Of a stretch of 64,000 nt of DNA, positions 33,479 through 45,984 are shown piece after piece. How positions within the stretch are numbered: position 1 is the stretch's first letter; every line of letters begins with the position of its first letter. Source of the stretch: Takakia lepidozioides. Its lineage: Eukaryota > Streptophyta > Takakiopsida > Takakiales > Takakiaceae. The stretch covers positions 19,902,001 through 19,966,000 of the forward strand of contig CM060734.1 of assembly GCA_030704615.1 (NCBI GenBank), read 5' to 3'. The notes beneath the pieces are model-generated. The model had not been told where the DNA came from and did not search any database. It saw nothing but the letters and a program-made list of their open reading frames with translations. Position numbers and translations under genes: made by a program.

Positions 33479-33941
33479 ACCTTTGTATCAACCACCACTG
33501 ATTAGCATTTGAAGCTTTGACAGTAAGAAATTTCCAGTACAAAAGTTGAACAGTTGAATAACAATCTCGGCGATGATCATGTTAATTATTGTGCACATCG
33601 TGGTGGGCGCCGTCAGATTGACTTTGACAGATTGTTGCCCTGAAATCACTAACATGGGGATCAACAGAACTTACATTCCATGCCGAAAACGGATTGGTTC
33701 AGGAGTAGGTCTGTGAAGGTAAAGCAGGGTAATTTGAGCCCTTTGTATACTGGGTGAAGTGCCGTCAAGAATTATGCACACTTATCCCAAAGCTTTACAG
33801 CTTTTTTGTGGGACTGATGACTAATGGATGGATTGTTTCTTCAGCTCAGGAGCCTCTATGTATGCATCTTTCCTTTCTGTTCTCCTTCAGGGGTTGATGC
33901 AGATCGAAATTTCGAAGTTTCCTACCATTTACAAATGCCTT
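33479..33941. other. Intergenic between helicase and PAL relics
   Basis: Holds the convergent 3' ends of the two genes. No further coding signal and no obvious polyadenylation element stands out. Confidence 0.4.
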
Positions 33942-36102
33942 CTAGCAGCACTTGGCAAAAGGGCCGGGTGTCCCAGTCCAACCTTCAACGCATTTGAGAA
34001 GAGGAGCCACAAGCTTTCCTTCAGAGATGGCATTGTACACCTTCTCAATCTCTTGACCAGGAGACACAGTCCTCAAAGCCTTGAGAGTACTGGGTCCCCA
34101 AATCTGACCGCACAATCTGTAGAGAGGGTATGTCCTGCAGTCTTGAATCCGGTTGGTACGGAGGAGGAATCCCATTGTTATCGTAGGCCTCCCGGACCAA
34201 AGGCACCGCAATGTTCAAGCGCGTCTTCAACTCCTGCTCAAATGTTGCAATCCTGTGGAATACAGATGTGGACTCCAATTTCTCCGTCTTGGGGTTTAAA
34301 GAGCATGACTCACCAAGACTTCCATCAGTTTCTGCATGAGGGGGGGGGTAGGTGTCATGCTTGCATATCGATAGAGCTGAATATGGGCTGGCGATCAACC
34401 AGGGCTGAGAAGGTCCTTCTCGCAGAACCGCGATGGCAAAGTTGTGCCGTCGCTGCCTGTGAAGAGCGTCTTCTTGGCGACCTGGAAACAATTTGCTTGA
34501 CTTGGTCTGCATTGTTCCTCATGTGGCGAAGGTCATTGGCCTGGCAGAGACCACCAAGAAAGAGCTCATGAGCTTGAGAATCTCAATAGATTCTCGGTCT
34601 TTCTTGCAGACACTAGCCTAGTGAGTTGACATCCTGGTTGTGCTGTTCAGCGCTTTGTACAGGGTGGGTCACTGGGTTGGCTAAATAGTTCAATTCTGAG
34701 AGGTATGAGCCATGGCTATCTCCCCGCTTCATTCCATAGTCCAGACTTGGGTTAGGTCCTCCACTCAGGTTTGAAGGAAGCCGTTGTTGTAATAGTCGTT
34801 TACAAGCTCAGAGAACTGTGCAAACATAAGCTTCCCAATCGCAGCGATGGCCAACAGCATGTTGTCCATGGAGACTCCAATGGGGGTGCCCTGGAAGTTC
34901 CCGGACTCATGAAGGGCCCTCTCCCAGCAGCATCAATGATTGGGTTGTCGTCACCGAGTTGATTTCTCGTTGAATGGCGGGTGTGGCATTGCGAACGACT
35001 TCCCCGTGAGGCCCAGCGCATTGTGGCGAAGTACGTAGCGCATAACGATCCTGCTTGGGTTTCTTCAGAGGGTCGGTCTCATGCAGTTTTGCTGCTGCCT
35101 TCATGTATGAGCTTCCGTCCCAGCACGCTACTCCATAATGGCGGCCGCCTCCATCTGACCGGGTGGTTGCTTAAGTTTGTGCGTCAAGGGGTCAGCAAAC
35201 TCAGGCTTTCCTTGCATCATCTCACAGAAGAGAGCTGAAAGAACCTCGGCCAGTAAGACAAAGCAGACAGTGGAGGCCAGGGCTGACCCCACTGCTGTTC
35301 CATTGACAAGGGCCAGGCCTTCCTTTGGCTGCAATCTTCTCAAACCCCAGCGAGTCTAAGAGACTTCCAAGGCTGACACCTCCTTTCCGTCGGCCGTCAC
35401 TGCCCTGGAGTTGGGTCTATTCGTAAGCAGCCCGCGATGTGGGACAAATGGCACAAGGTCTCCTGAAGCAGTGATGGTCCCACGCATGGCAGATTGGTGT
35501 CACATTTGCATTCAGAAGTTTTCCATGGCTTCCAGGATCTCCCACCGGATGCTGAGAATCCCTGCATCAAGGTGTTGGTGCGCACAGCAATGGCCGCCAG
35601 GGTGGTGGCACGCCGGAAGGGTGTTGCCCTTGCCCAAGACCCCTGCATTCAGAAACCTAATGAGATCTCTCTCTGAAGCTCCACCCCTGCTGGGTACGCC
35701 GATGAGAAGTGGCTCCAAAAGCCGGGCCTGTGGTGACGCCATAGATATCCCCACCGTAATAATCTTCTGGAGAACCAGTTGGAGCTTTCATCCATCGTCT
35801 TGGCATTGGCAGGCATCCAGCACCACTCTCATTCAGGTCGGCGGCCACGGCTGCCACTTGATATCCCTACTGTAGTCAACGTCACCACTTTCAATTGCTA
35901 CTTCAGGTTGCCTCGTAGAATGTTGTCACACATCTAGTCTTTCCTAAGCCGTCGTCCAGGTGATTCCCTTGCATGGCTGCAGCTGCTCGGACCCCAGTTT
36001 AGAGGGTCAGAAGAAAATCTCGGGGGCCTTGTGCAAAACGATTCCAAACTAACAGCTTCGATGCCATTGCTTTTGACGGTCACCTCAGTTACGTTGGCCA
36101 TC
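33942..36102 (-). pseudogene. PAL: Phenylalanine ammonia-lyase (PAL) pseudogene, intronless
   Basis: PAL converts L-phenylalanine to trans-cinnamate, the entry step of phenylpropanoid synthesis. Read from ATG 36102 it shows FSSDPLNWG, GVTTG-FGATSHRRT (35730), LIRFLNAG, the [12 protein letters not shown] block with the MIO-forming Ala-Ser-Gly (near 35470), [18 protein letters not shown] (35335), [19 protein letters not shown] (35085), [18 protein letters not shown] (34830), VPLVREAYDNNG and a C-terminal EGWTGTPGPFAKCC before TAG at 33942. The span of about 2.16 kb equals a normal PAL coding sequence of about 720 residues, with no intron. At least eight frame changes, one at a run of about ten G near 34340, break it. 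High local conservation with many indels suggests a recent pseudogene or local assembly errors. Confidence 0.85.
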
Positions 36103-37954
36103 ACACATGCTCGCAGGTTAGAGAGATGAGAAAGAGCGAGAAGAGAAATTCACAATCGGGCCTTGGAAAGCTCTTGAGAAGAGCTTACGATGGGAAAGGG
36201 AGAAGAATGAAACAAGAAAGAGAGTGGAGAAATGAGAAATAGAGGCTGTGTGTGTGCTACAGATCACAGAAGGGAACTCCACGATGGATGGAACTCACGG
36301 TGAGATTCAGGACCGGTAATTGATAGTAAGATGAGGTGTGTGTTTTATTTTTAGTATGTGGTGTAAGAGTAGGAAAAGTGGAGCAGCGGGGGATGGTATA
36401 GGATGTAGAAGCGTTACAATCCGTGGAGGTCGATCAGATAGCACTTGATGAGAATGAGAGAATGAGGAGCTGTACCTATAAGCAGTCTTGGAAGAGATGT
36501 GTGGACCCATGAGCCTACGCTGCTGGAGTTGCCAGTACATGCACATATAACTTAGCCGGCCCACGAGCGCGTCGCCATATCTTGACCAAGTTATGCAACG
36601 TTGAAGAATTGGTGTACAGTAGAGTGTGTAGTGTTTTGTAGGCCAGCTATCTTTGCATCTCACAAGTTAAGTTTAGCACAGTAGGCAGCAGGAGCCGGGG
36701 AAAATGTAGCAGGCCCTGTTGACCTCTCTGCAAAGCATCTTGGAACCGGAAGACGACACAACCGTGTTGCAGACCGTGAGGACGACGTCCTTGACTAAAC
36801 TCCCTCCCCCATTCGGCCAAATAAACATGAGCTCGTTGAATCTTGTTTAATAATGTAATTTAAATATCAAACAGTCCGATTGGGAGGTCTACGTGACTTC
36901 CAAGAGGCGCTGTTTTTTTTCAAATCCCTGCGACAGCCCCATCCGTGATCTGCGACATGGAGATCGTACTTGTATATTTGAAGAGCAATTTTACTTATCG
37001 CGATATTCGAGTCTTCATCGGGCAAGTCGGCCTCCGACCTTTCTCAATGTCAGCTGGCCAACTTGCCAGTTCCATATCGAAAGTATGAAACTACTATGTT
37101 GATGGCTAGCTTGAGCAACGACAGCAGATCTTTTGCCCACATGAGCAAAGTTAGAGCTCTTACTAGTGCATCTCCGTTGTCGTCCTGCACTGACCGGTGT
37201 TTAGTCTCTCGATCTATAAATTCGATAAATCACAGTCCGGTTGAAGGAGGTAAGACATGCCACGAAAGCTACAAATACAGGTATAGAAGGCTGTAGCGGA
37301 AGACTTGCAGACAGCCCGAGGTTTAAATCTCGATGACTCCCACCTGAGTGGGTTTTTGAGTGGCCAAACCCAGCTACTGCTTGCTCTCCAACTGACGTCT
37401 GTTGTTTTTTCTGGTAGAAATTGCAGTGTGACCATGTTACTGCAAGTCATCAAGAGTTACAAGTTACACTGATTTATTCAATGACGGAATATCTAAGTCA
37501 GAGGCCAACTAGGTTACACTAGGATTTAACGGAGACATGCAGTTGGCCAAGGTGTTGCTACTGCGTACTATTTACGGATGGATAGTGACAGCATTATTGT
37601 GAATTACTAGACTCCCGCCAGCCCCGAGCAATCGTTACTACGAATAGTATTTAGGCTTACTACAGAGAGTCTTTGAGGTGCTGAAAACTTCTTTGTATGT
37701 TGATGCCTTATGGTGGAATTGCAGTAGTGTAAAGTTCTATGATACCATCGTGTGTTTTGATTGCCTGAATCTTTGAATTGCTGTTCTAGATAGTATTGTG
37801 TGCTTTGAGTTTTTCTACAGGTTATGGGCCCACAAACGTTTGAAGCTCAGTCAGAGAGTGCTTTCGTGAACAATTTTTTTCTGAGAGTTCTTTCTTGATT
37901 TTGTTCACGAATGAAACTAGAACTAGCAGAGAGATCTAGGAAATAGCAGCAAAG
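36103..37954. other. PAL 5' flank and intergenic DNA
   Basis: 36103-36310 is purine-rich on + (pyrimidine-rich on the PAL strand) and could be PAL leader/promoter. The rest has no convincing ORF. 37700-37815 ends in 'tttttctaca' before the copia internal region and may be the end of the copia 5' LTR, but I found no matching 3' copy. Confidence 0.4.
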
Positions 37955-40487
37955 ATGAGTTCAGTTACCACATCGAAAGATGTGATGCAGATAGAGAGAT
38001 TTTCAGAGAGAATTTTTCTCTATGGAAGTTTCAAATGATGATTCTCCTAAGAGCCAAGAAGCTATGGTCTCTTGTCAGTGGGAAGGATTTGAGAGCAGTG
38101 GCCTCGGATAAAGACGAATGGGATGATAGGGACAGCAATGCCTGCCTGTATATTACTCAAGGAGTAGATAAGAATCACCTGCAATAGTTGGTAAACTGCA
38201 CAAATTCAGTACAGATGTGGGCGAAACTAGTGGCAGTTCATGAGCAAAATGCTACTGAGAACATTCATGTCTTACAAAGCAAGATGTATCATCTCAAGAT
38301 GGAAGAAAATGAGAGCATCTCCAGTTATATCAGCAAGATAGAACTGATGACAAAACAATTGAGTGATCTGGTGAGAAGATGACTGAATCAGCTATCATGG
38401 CAAAGATAGTGTGCACTTTACCTCCAAGCTATGAGAACATCTTAGATGCATGGGATAGTGTACCCGCTGCCGCGAGGACGTTGAACAACTTGCAATCTAG
38501 GTTACTCAAGAAAGAAGCGTTGAGAAAAGTGCGAGGAAACACGGAGGATGTCATGGATAAAACTTTCTTCACAAAGCATGTCAAAGGAAGACATAACTCA
38601 TCCACAAGCGGTGGAAGTTTTCTGACAAAGGAGCAGAAGAAGGAGAGAGCTGAAAGAATAAACGGAGTTATAAAAGAAAACGAGGTGCAACACCTGCGGT
38701 GAAGTTGGGCACTGGGAGCGAGAATGTACGAAGAGTATCGCTGCTAACATGGTGGAATCCATTAAGATGAGCGATGCCTATGCTGCCACTGCATTTCATC
38801 ATGAAGAAAAAGAGCGTGTCGATGATGGCTCAGTGACACAAGGAAGAAACACTGATCAGAACATTGTCAATGATCTGGTAAAGATTGTACATATTAGCAA
38901 TGCTAATGCAGCAGTGTACAACAGCACGTCAATTGGAGAGAAAGTTGGCGATGAAGACGATATATCCTGGTACTCGGACAGTGCTGCATCTGAGCACATG
39001 ACCAACAAGATGCAATGGTTCAAAAATCTTAAGAAGATTGAATCTCATCGTTGGGAAGTACAAGTTGCCACTGATGTTACAGTACGGGCAAGTGGAATAG
39101 GGGATATAGATATCCTAACCCTAGCAGGAAGTGAGTGGAGAAAGGGAACAATACACAACGTGTTGTTTGTATTCGACCTCAGAAAGAATCTGTTCTCAGT
39201 AGCGAAGGCTGTAGACAGAGATTACATCGTCATCTATAATAAGCGTACTTGTAAGCTGTATGAAAATCAGGGAAGGGGACCTCTTATGATGACTGGAGTG
39301 AGAGAGGGAAACCTTTGGAAACTGCAAATCAAAGTGATTACGGGAGAATCTCTGCAAGCAAACATGGTATTGTCGACGGATAATTTCAAGCAAATGTGGC
39401 GGTGACAACTGGGGGAGCAAGTCTTCAAACGTGGCATGATCGACTTGGACACATCAGTGTCGACATGATTAAACAAATGGAGAAAACACAGATCGTCGAT
39501 GGTATGAAAATACCGAAACCTAATGCAGATCTGGAGTTCTGTGAAGGTTGTGCCATGGGCAAGAATCACAGAGTTGCGTTTCCAGTAAATGAAGAACGTG
39601 AGAGGGTTCAGACTCTTGGAGAGTTCTACCATGCTGATGTGTGTACAATGAATGTAGACTCGCATGGAGGTTCCAAACATTTTGTCATGTTTAAAGATGA
39701 TCATAGCAGCTATAGGATCTTGTATTGCATGAAAACAAAGGAGTTCTCAAGTTCTTCAAGCAGCTGTGTGTGGAATCAGAGATAAAGACAGGACATGCAG
39801 TGAGAAAGCTTAGAAGCGACAGAGGAGGAGAATTCTTGAGCGCAAAATTTAAGACTTTCCTTGAAGAAAATGGAATTCAGCAGGAACTTATAGTGCCATA
39901 TTCCCCAGAGCAAAATGGTGTCATCGAAAGGGACAATAGGACTCTGGTTGAAAGAGCTAGATGTATGCTGCAAGCAAAAGGTCTCAGTCCTAATTTCTGG
40001 GTAGAAGCTGCCACTACAGCTGCATACACCCTAAATCGAACGGGAACCAGGGTGTTGAATGGGAAAACACCTTTGGAGCCCTGGAATGGGAAGAAACCTG
40101 ACATCAGCCATCTACGAGTGTTTAGTAGCATGACATATTCACATGTACCCAAAGAGCTGAGAAAGAAATTGGATGCCAAGAGCAAAAAGTGCATATTTCT
40201 TGGTTACAGTGTGGAATCTAAGGCGTATCGGCTATGGGATATTGAGCAGCATCACATAGTCATCAGCCGTGATGTGTTAGTAGATGAGAAGGGTAACCGT
40301 AATTCTTCACCCATCGAAGAAATGATGAGCAGACCTAACACATGCAATATGGTACTTGAGGGAGTGGGAGACAAAATGGCTCCAGATGTACAAAATTCTG
40401 AAGGGAATACGATTGACCAACATAATGAGCATCCTGAGCTTCAGCTAGTAGTGGATCTATCTATTTGCCATGGATGAAGGCGAAATT
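37955..40487 (+). mobile_element. Ty1/copia element 1, 5' part (gag-protease-integrase)
   Basis: Gag (37955-38700) has the copia-type MWAKLVAVHEQNA and LPPSYENILDAWD pattern, then a zinc knuckle CNTCGEVGHWEREC in a shifted frame at about 38690. Protease has WYSDSAASEHM (38970). The GAG-pre-integrase zinc region reads WHDRLGHIS...CEGCAMGK (39430-39560). The integrase core has HADVCT, LRSDRGGEFL and SPEQNGVIER (D, D, E). Breaks: TAG at 38186 (probable CAG), TGA at 38380, and frame changes near 38690, 39395 and 39745. The order protease-integrase-RT is that of copia. The RT half lies at 46763-48300, beyond a nested gypsy element inserted at CAAAC (40495-40499). Confidence 0.88.
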
Positions 40488-40494
40488 CATGCAG

Positions 40495-40499
40495 CAAAC
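40495..40499. repeat. Target-site duplication (left) of nested gypsy element
   Basis: CAAAC at 40495-40499 is repeated at 46758-46762, directly outside the two LTRs. Confidence 0.92.
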
Positions 40500-41272
40500 T
40501 GAAAGGGGTCTGACACTCTTTCCTCTGTCCAACTATGACCAATTTCAGGCGCTCTGCTTGTTTTGCTGTTCACAGGGTATTTACCAAAACTCCAAAGAAA
40601 ACTGCTTGCTTGATTTCATCCAACAGGAAAATCAACAACATTTCCAAGGCACTTCTCTCTTCATAATCATAGGGCCTCAATTCAATCCAAAACCAGTATG
40701 GATCCCTGGTAACCAGCCTCTCTTAGTCCAGTCACGATTCTTTGGTTCAGATCGTAACAGAGATCACTCCAGTCCAAAGATAGTTCAGCCCTGTTCTTCA
40801 CGGAAATGTATTCACAAACAGTGACTAGAATCAACTCTAAACTGCCCATTTTCAAATCAGCACTTTTGAGACCTTAGTCATAGTATTTACACCATCGCTC
40901 TGTACAAAAGAGAGATCATAGCCCCTGCTGCTGCTGCAGACCAACAAAGGCCTGTGACGTCTATTCTAACATCGACTTACAACTCTGTAAGCATAGCACC
41001 GGTTACAGCATCCGGTCCACCCAACCACCACGCCACGCTAATTCTGATTTCCTGTCGAGAGCAGATCTGCTCTAGCCGCCAGTACACCATCATCCTCATC
41101 TTCTCCACACTTGCCATCTCCAAGCCTTCTTTAAAATCCCTAATCGTGGATCTCTTCATGCACGCGAGCCTGCTCCATTTTACCTGCAATTGTCAGTTCG
41201 GCGATATTCTAGCAGTCATTTGCTTCGCCAAACTGGTTGACAGGTCTCGATCTTTGTTCAAGGCACCTAACA
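40500..41272 (-). repeat. 3' LTR of the nested gypsy element
   Basis: Plus-strand start TGAAAGGGGTCTGACAC, end CACCTAACA. Read on the element strand it is TGTTAGGTGCC...CCCTTTCA. The length of 773 bp equals that of the other LTR. Confidence 0.95.
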
Positions 41273-41275
41273 AAC

Positions 41276-41303
41276 TCCTCCTCCCAAAGACAGGTCATTG
41301 TCC
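41276..41303 (-). other. Polypurine tract region
   Basis: On the minus strand GGGAGGAGGAG directly precedes the 3' LTR, the usual plus-strand primer site of LTR retrotransposons. The stop of the chromodomain ORF is at 41304. Confidence 0.7.
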
Positions 41304-41972
41304 TCAATGACAGAAAAATGAGGGGTAACTCAATGTCAATTCATTTTCTTTCTCCCAAGTAGCTTCTGTCTCTGGGTAATGCAACCACTTAATCAAATGT
41401 TCTTTCCAAGAACGGTTGCACAGGTGCTTCACTCGCGTTTCTAGAATCTTTTCGGGTTCAGCCACCAGCTGACCATCATTCATGGCTTGAGGCAACGTCG
41501 GCAAGATGTGTGATGGGTCTGACATATACCTCCGGAGAAGGCTGACATGGAAAGTTTTATGGATCTTCCATGTTGGAGGCAAATCCAACTCATAGGCCAC
41601 TGTGCCATGGCGTTCCAGGATCTTAAACGGGCCACAAAATCTTGGTGATAATTTATAACACTTGCCGAGTGTTAGATTGTTTCTTTTAGGTGTAACTTTC
41701 AAAAACACCATATCACCAATGGCAAATTCACGAAAAGTCCTGTGCTTATCAGCAAAGAACTTTGCCCTTTCTTGTGCAGCCTGCATACTACGCTGCACCA
41801 GATCTAGGACAAAGTGGATCTCTTTGATTCTGTCATTTACACTCTGCACATTTGATGGTGGTGTAATAAGCGAAGCAGGAGCCAAGCAATCTCGTCCATA
41901 TAAAGCTTCAAATGGGCTCATGCCCAATGGCACTGTGGAAATGCTTGTTATAAGCAAATTCCACCAGTTTGC
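41304..41972 (-). CDS. Integrase C-terminus with chromodomain (nested gypsy)
   Basis: The GPY/F-type region includes FFADKHRTFREFAIGDMVFL, KLSPRFCGPFKI and KTFHVSLLRRY. A chromodomain follows: EKILETRVKH, HLIKWLHYPETEATWE. Chromodomains of chromoviruses guide integration to heterochromatin by binding histone marks. Upstream, LVEFAYNKHFHSAIGHEPF is in another frame, so there is a small frameshift near 41930. Upstream of that the inversion breakpoint cuts off the DDE core. Confidence 0.85.
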   Translation of the reverse strand, partial: ANWWNLLITSISTVPLGMSPFEALYGRDCLAPASLITPPSNVQSVNDRIKEIHFVLDLVQRSMQAAQERAKFFADKHRTFREFAIGDMVFLKVTPKRNNLTLGKCYKLSPRFCGPFKILERHGTVAYELDLPPTWKIHKTFHVSLLRRYMSDPSHILPTLPQAMNDGQLVAEPEKILETRVKHLCNRSWKEHLIKWLHYPETEATWEKENELTLSYPSFFCH

Positions 41973-43490
41973 TAAGAGAAGCAAGTGTGAATTCTTTGTA
42001 GACCACATGGATTACTTGGGATTTTGCATTTCCAAAGATGGAATCTCAATTGATCCTAAGAAAGTCCAGACAGTGGTTGATTGGCCTAAACCAAGTGATA
42101 AGACTGAGGTCAGGAGCTTTATTGGGTTTGCTAGCTTCCTACGGAAGTTTGTTAAATCTTTTTCACAGATTGCAACCCCATTAACTGACCTGCTTAAGGA
42201 CTCGAGTCCTGTAAGCTTGAAGGATGTCTGGACAAGAGAATGTGACAACAGTTTCGAGAAATTGAAGTTTGCCTTAACACATGCTCATGTACTAAAATTG
42301 CTCGACCCTACGAAGGGAGCAATAGTGTTGTGTACTGATGCAAGTGATCTTGTTATTGGAGCTGTGTTGATGCAAGATGGGCAAGTGATTGCCTACGAAT
42401 CTCGAAAGATCAGTCCAGCAGAGAAGAATTACCCAACTCATGAAAAAGAACTGTTGGCAATAGTTCATGCTCTGAAGATATGGAGGCATTACCTGCTTCC
42501 AGTTGATTTTGTGATAGAAACTGACCATCAAAGTTTGAAATACTTGACCACACAACCTCATTTGAGTCAGAGGTAGATTAGGTGGTCAGAACTGCTTCAG
42601 TAGTTCCATTATGACCTAAAGTATGTCAAGGGGAAAGAGAATGTAGTTGTTGATGTACTTTCTAGGAGACCATTACGAGCTAATGTTGTCTCATGCGTCA
42701 GTAGCACTATATTTCAAGACATCAAAGGTCAGTATGAGGTCGATGAATTCTTCAAAGAGCCATTCAAGAGTTTGTCTCGTGACCAAAGAACTTCTATTGA
42801 GAGAGAGAAGTATCGGCCATACCTCTTGAGAGATGGGGTGTTATTTTATGTTGGTCGGCTGTGTGTTCCCCTGATTCCAGACTTGAGATTGCGGATTATT
42901 CATGACAGTCACAATATTCCAATCTCTGGACACCCGGGCTTTCAGAGAACCTATTGGTCAATACGGAAGTACTATTTTTGGCCAGGTATGAAGAGAGAAA
43001 TTAGAGAGTATGTGCAGAAATGTTTCCCATGTCAGGTTTCGAAAGTCAGAGAGAGTCAGACCTCCTGGATTATTACAACCATTATCTGTTCCTGGATGGA
43101 ATTGGGAGTCCATTAACATGGATTTCATTGTGGCATTACCCAGGACCAGAAGTGGCCATGACAGTATCATGGTGGTTGTAGATAGGCTGTCTAAGATAGC
43201 CCACTTGATACCTACAAGGATGAATGCTACGGCATCTGATGTTGCATCCTTGTACATGAAAGAGATATTCAGAATCCATGGTCTGCCTCGGGAGATTATT
43301 TGTGACTGGGACTCAAAGTTCACAAGTCATTTTTGGATTGACTTGTTTAAGAAATTGGGAACCAAGGTGAAACTGAGTACGGCCTTTCACCCAGAAACAG
43401 ATGCCCAAACAAAAAGGACCAACCGTACAATTGAAGATATGTTGAGGATGTACGTTGGTGAAAGACAGTCATCTTGGGAACAATATATGT
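41973..43490 (+). pseudogene. Inverted segment: RT thumb, RNase H and integrase core
   Basis: Starts at FAKRSKCEFFVDHMDYLGF (the residues that should follow ILREN of the minus-strand RT). It continues with RNase H (CTDASDLVIGAVLMQ, THEKELLAIVHALKIWRHYL, ETDHQSLKYL), integrase zinc region (HDSHNIPISGHPGFQRTY, CFPCQ) and DDE core (NMDFIVALP, DWDSKFTSHFW, HPETDAQTKRT), and ends at SSWEQY near 43486. Stops at 42574 and 42601 and a frame change near 43060 damage it. Both ends fall in mid-protein and join exactly to the minus-strand parts, which shows an inversion, not a second element. Confidence 0.88.
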
Positions 43491-44659
43491 ATATTCTCTC
43501 TCAGTATGTCTAAAACCAAGTGTAAATGCAGTTCATGTTCTTCTTCAGACTTCGAGTATATTAGTATATCATCCATGTAGACTAGGACCATCTTCCCCAA
43601 ATATTTCTGGAACAGAGAGTTCATCATATGAGTAAATGTTGCTGGAGCATTCGTGAGCCCAAATGGCATCACCAAGAATTCGTAATGACCAAAATGAGAT
43701 CGAAATCTTGTCTTTGGTATGTCAGAATTCTTGATCCGTATTTGATGATATCCAGTCCGAAGATCAAGTTTTGAAAAAACCTGACTCTCATATAGATAGT
43801 CAAACAAATCGTCCACACGAGGCAAATGAAACTTATTCTTGATGGTGACCTTATTCAACCATCTATAGTCCACACACAGTCTCAAAGTCCCATCTTTCTT
43901 CTTCTTAAACATTACAGGGGCACCCCAAGGGGATTTACTTGGACGTATATACCCCTTTTCCAACAGGTCATTCAACTGCTTTTCTAACTCTTCACTTTTT
44001 GTAATTGAATGCCTGTACGGTGCCCTTGCAACCGGTACAACATTTGACATCAACTCAATAGCATGATCAACCTCCCGTTCAAGGGGCATCCTAGGGAGCT
44101 CATCAGGAAACATATCTTTATATTCATTCAGGATCAGGCTAAGTCTGGGATGTGACTTCCCTTCTCCCTGATTTGTTTCCAAGATCTCATGCAAGCTAAC
44201 AGTAAAAAGCTGAGCATTTCCCTTCCGCATACATCTCTTCATCTGAATAGCTGACAAGACAGATACATTGGGAAGAGCTCTAGTACCTTTGATATTGAAT
44301 CCCTTCCCGTTGGGCAAGGTACCACTAACCAGTCCGGATTTACAAGCCACCACAGCATCAACCGGATCCAGCCACCACATGCCAAGGATGCAGTCGTACC
44401 AAGCTCCCTCCCAGACCTCAAAGTCAGCCATAGTTTGTACTCCTTGCTTGACCATCGGTAACCTTGGGATGTGTTTGTGTGTAGAATCCACGCCACCATC
44501 TGGTAACAAGATTTGACAGGGTTGCATGTCTTCTTGAACTAGTCCCAACTTGTCAGCAAAATCCTTTGACAATAGGTTATGAGTGCTGCCTGTATCAATC
44601 AGCACTTGAGTGGGAATTCCAGCAATTCTCCCCTGAACCCGTATCACACTGGGGTCATG
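43491..44659 (-). pseudogene. Protease and reverse transcriptase of the nested gypsy element
   Basis: Protease [13 protein letters not shown] (44600) is followed by a long [87 protein letters not shown] and the catalytic [10 protein letters not shown]. It ends at LDILREN, where the inversion begins; the rest of RT is on the other strand. Without thumb and RNase H it cannot work. Confidence 0.9.
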
Positions 44660-45912
44660 CTATATTTGGTCTCCAATGATAGCTGCAGAAACCCGCACGT
44701 TAGGACCTTTCCCTCTTTCTTGTCCTAACTTCTCCCCAATTTCAACAACCACACAAGGTTCTGTAGGTCCTTCAACTGTCAAAGCGGCTGTCTGTCGAGC
44801 CTGACGATTATTCGGGTATTTCATACATTTAGCAGCTCTGTGTCCGGGTTCATGGCACAAGAAACACAAACCCTTACGCCTGTGTTCTTCCTGCTCTTTG
44901 AAACTGAGCCTTGGAGAAGCCCTCATTAGCGGTCTCCGTATAGTTTGATCCCCCACCTTCTTAATTGGTTTAAACCTCTTCCAATTCCCTCTCTTCGCTG
45001 GTGACTGCCAAGGACCAGATGATCTAGGCTTGAACTCTGCCGTGCCACGAGCAAAATTCGAAGAACGTTGTGCCCTCATTTCGTTCTCAAAATTACAGGC
45101 CAAACGATATGCTTCTGCCTCGGTACGAGGGTTGTGGGCTTTGACCTTAAATTTGAGAGAATCACTGAGGCCATCAATAAAAAAATCAACTCTGTCCTCT
45201 TCACTCAACGAGGGGAAATAACTGGCATGGGTTTCAAATCTCGTCTTAAACTCTCCCACGCTCATAGTCTCCTGTTTCAGCCTGAACAATTCAACTTTCA
45301 TCTTGTGTGCATAGTCGCCAGGTAGGTAGTGGGCTAAGAACAGTGTCTTAAACATAGCCCAACTATCCACAGGTGGTTTCTTGTGTTCACGGCGTTCCTG
45401 CTTCTGGCGCGCGACCACCATAGCTTGGCGGCATCACGGAGCTGTAGAGCAGCTGTCTGTATCTTGGCTTCCTCTGAATAATCGTCCTCAAAGAACTCTT
45501 CTAATGTATCCAGGAAAGACAATATTTCCTCGGGCTTGACAGATGGCTTACCATAGAATTTTGGTAACTTCACCAATCTTCTGATCTCCCTTGTGACATC
45601 CTTGCTTCTTTTCATCTTGGCCTCATGGGAATCGGCCTCAGATTTGTCCTCATTCAGTGGCTCACTCATAGGCAGATCCCTAGATCGCTTTTCAGTTTGA
45701 GCTCGTGCAAGGGCCAATTTCTGTATCTCAGATCGAATCAAAGTACCTAAGGCCTCCATCTGCTGCTGGGAAAACAACTGACTCCCATGTTCGCGATCTG
45801 AAGCTCGGTGCAGACTGGCCGCATCTGAGCGCTCGTGGTCTCCAGCCATTTCACTATCCTGATCGTCGTCACCAGGGTGTGTGCTCACAGAGCCGAACGA
45901 GATCTGGCTCAT
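44660..45912 (-). pseudogene. Gag of the nested gypsy element
   Basis: The N-terminal acidic part and LPKFYGKPSVKPEEILSFLD (45912-45334) continue after a frameshift near 45420 with a retrotransposon gag domain (WAMFKTLFLAHYLPGDY, FRLKQETMSVGEFKTRFE) and a zinc knuckle CFLCHEPGHRAAKC (44850). A TAG at 44660 interrupts the frame just before protease, where [13 protein letters not shown] reads through, so Gag and Pol were one frame (probable CAG to TAG). Confidence 0.88.
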
Positions 45913-45970
45913 TCACACAATTTCTAGAAATTCCAAAACTCACGATCTGTTCTCCCCGATTGCAAACCTG

Positions 45971-45982
45971 GCTCTGATACCA
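45971..45982 (-). other. Primer-binding site, initiator tRNA-Met type
   Basis: Minus strand TGGTATCAGAGC, a perfect match to the common plant LTR-element primer site, two bases inside the 5' LTR. Confidence 0.92.
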
Positions 45983-45984
45983 CT

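Noticed and set aside
37700-37820. 5' LTR of copia element 1
   Set aside because: The end looks plausible but no second copy was found after 48300, so limits cannot be supported.
41953-43513. A second gypsy element in opposite orientation inside gypsy 2
   Set aside because: The protein breaks on both sides join exactly to the minus-strand parts, so an inversion explains it with no extra element.
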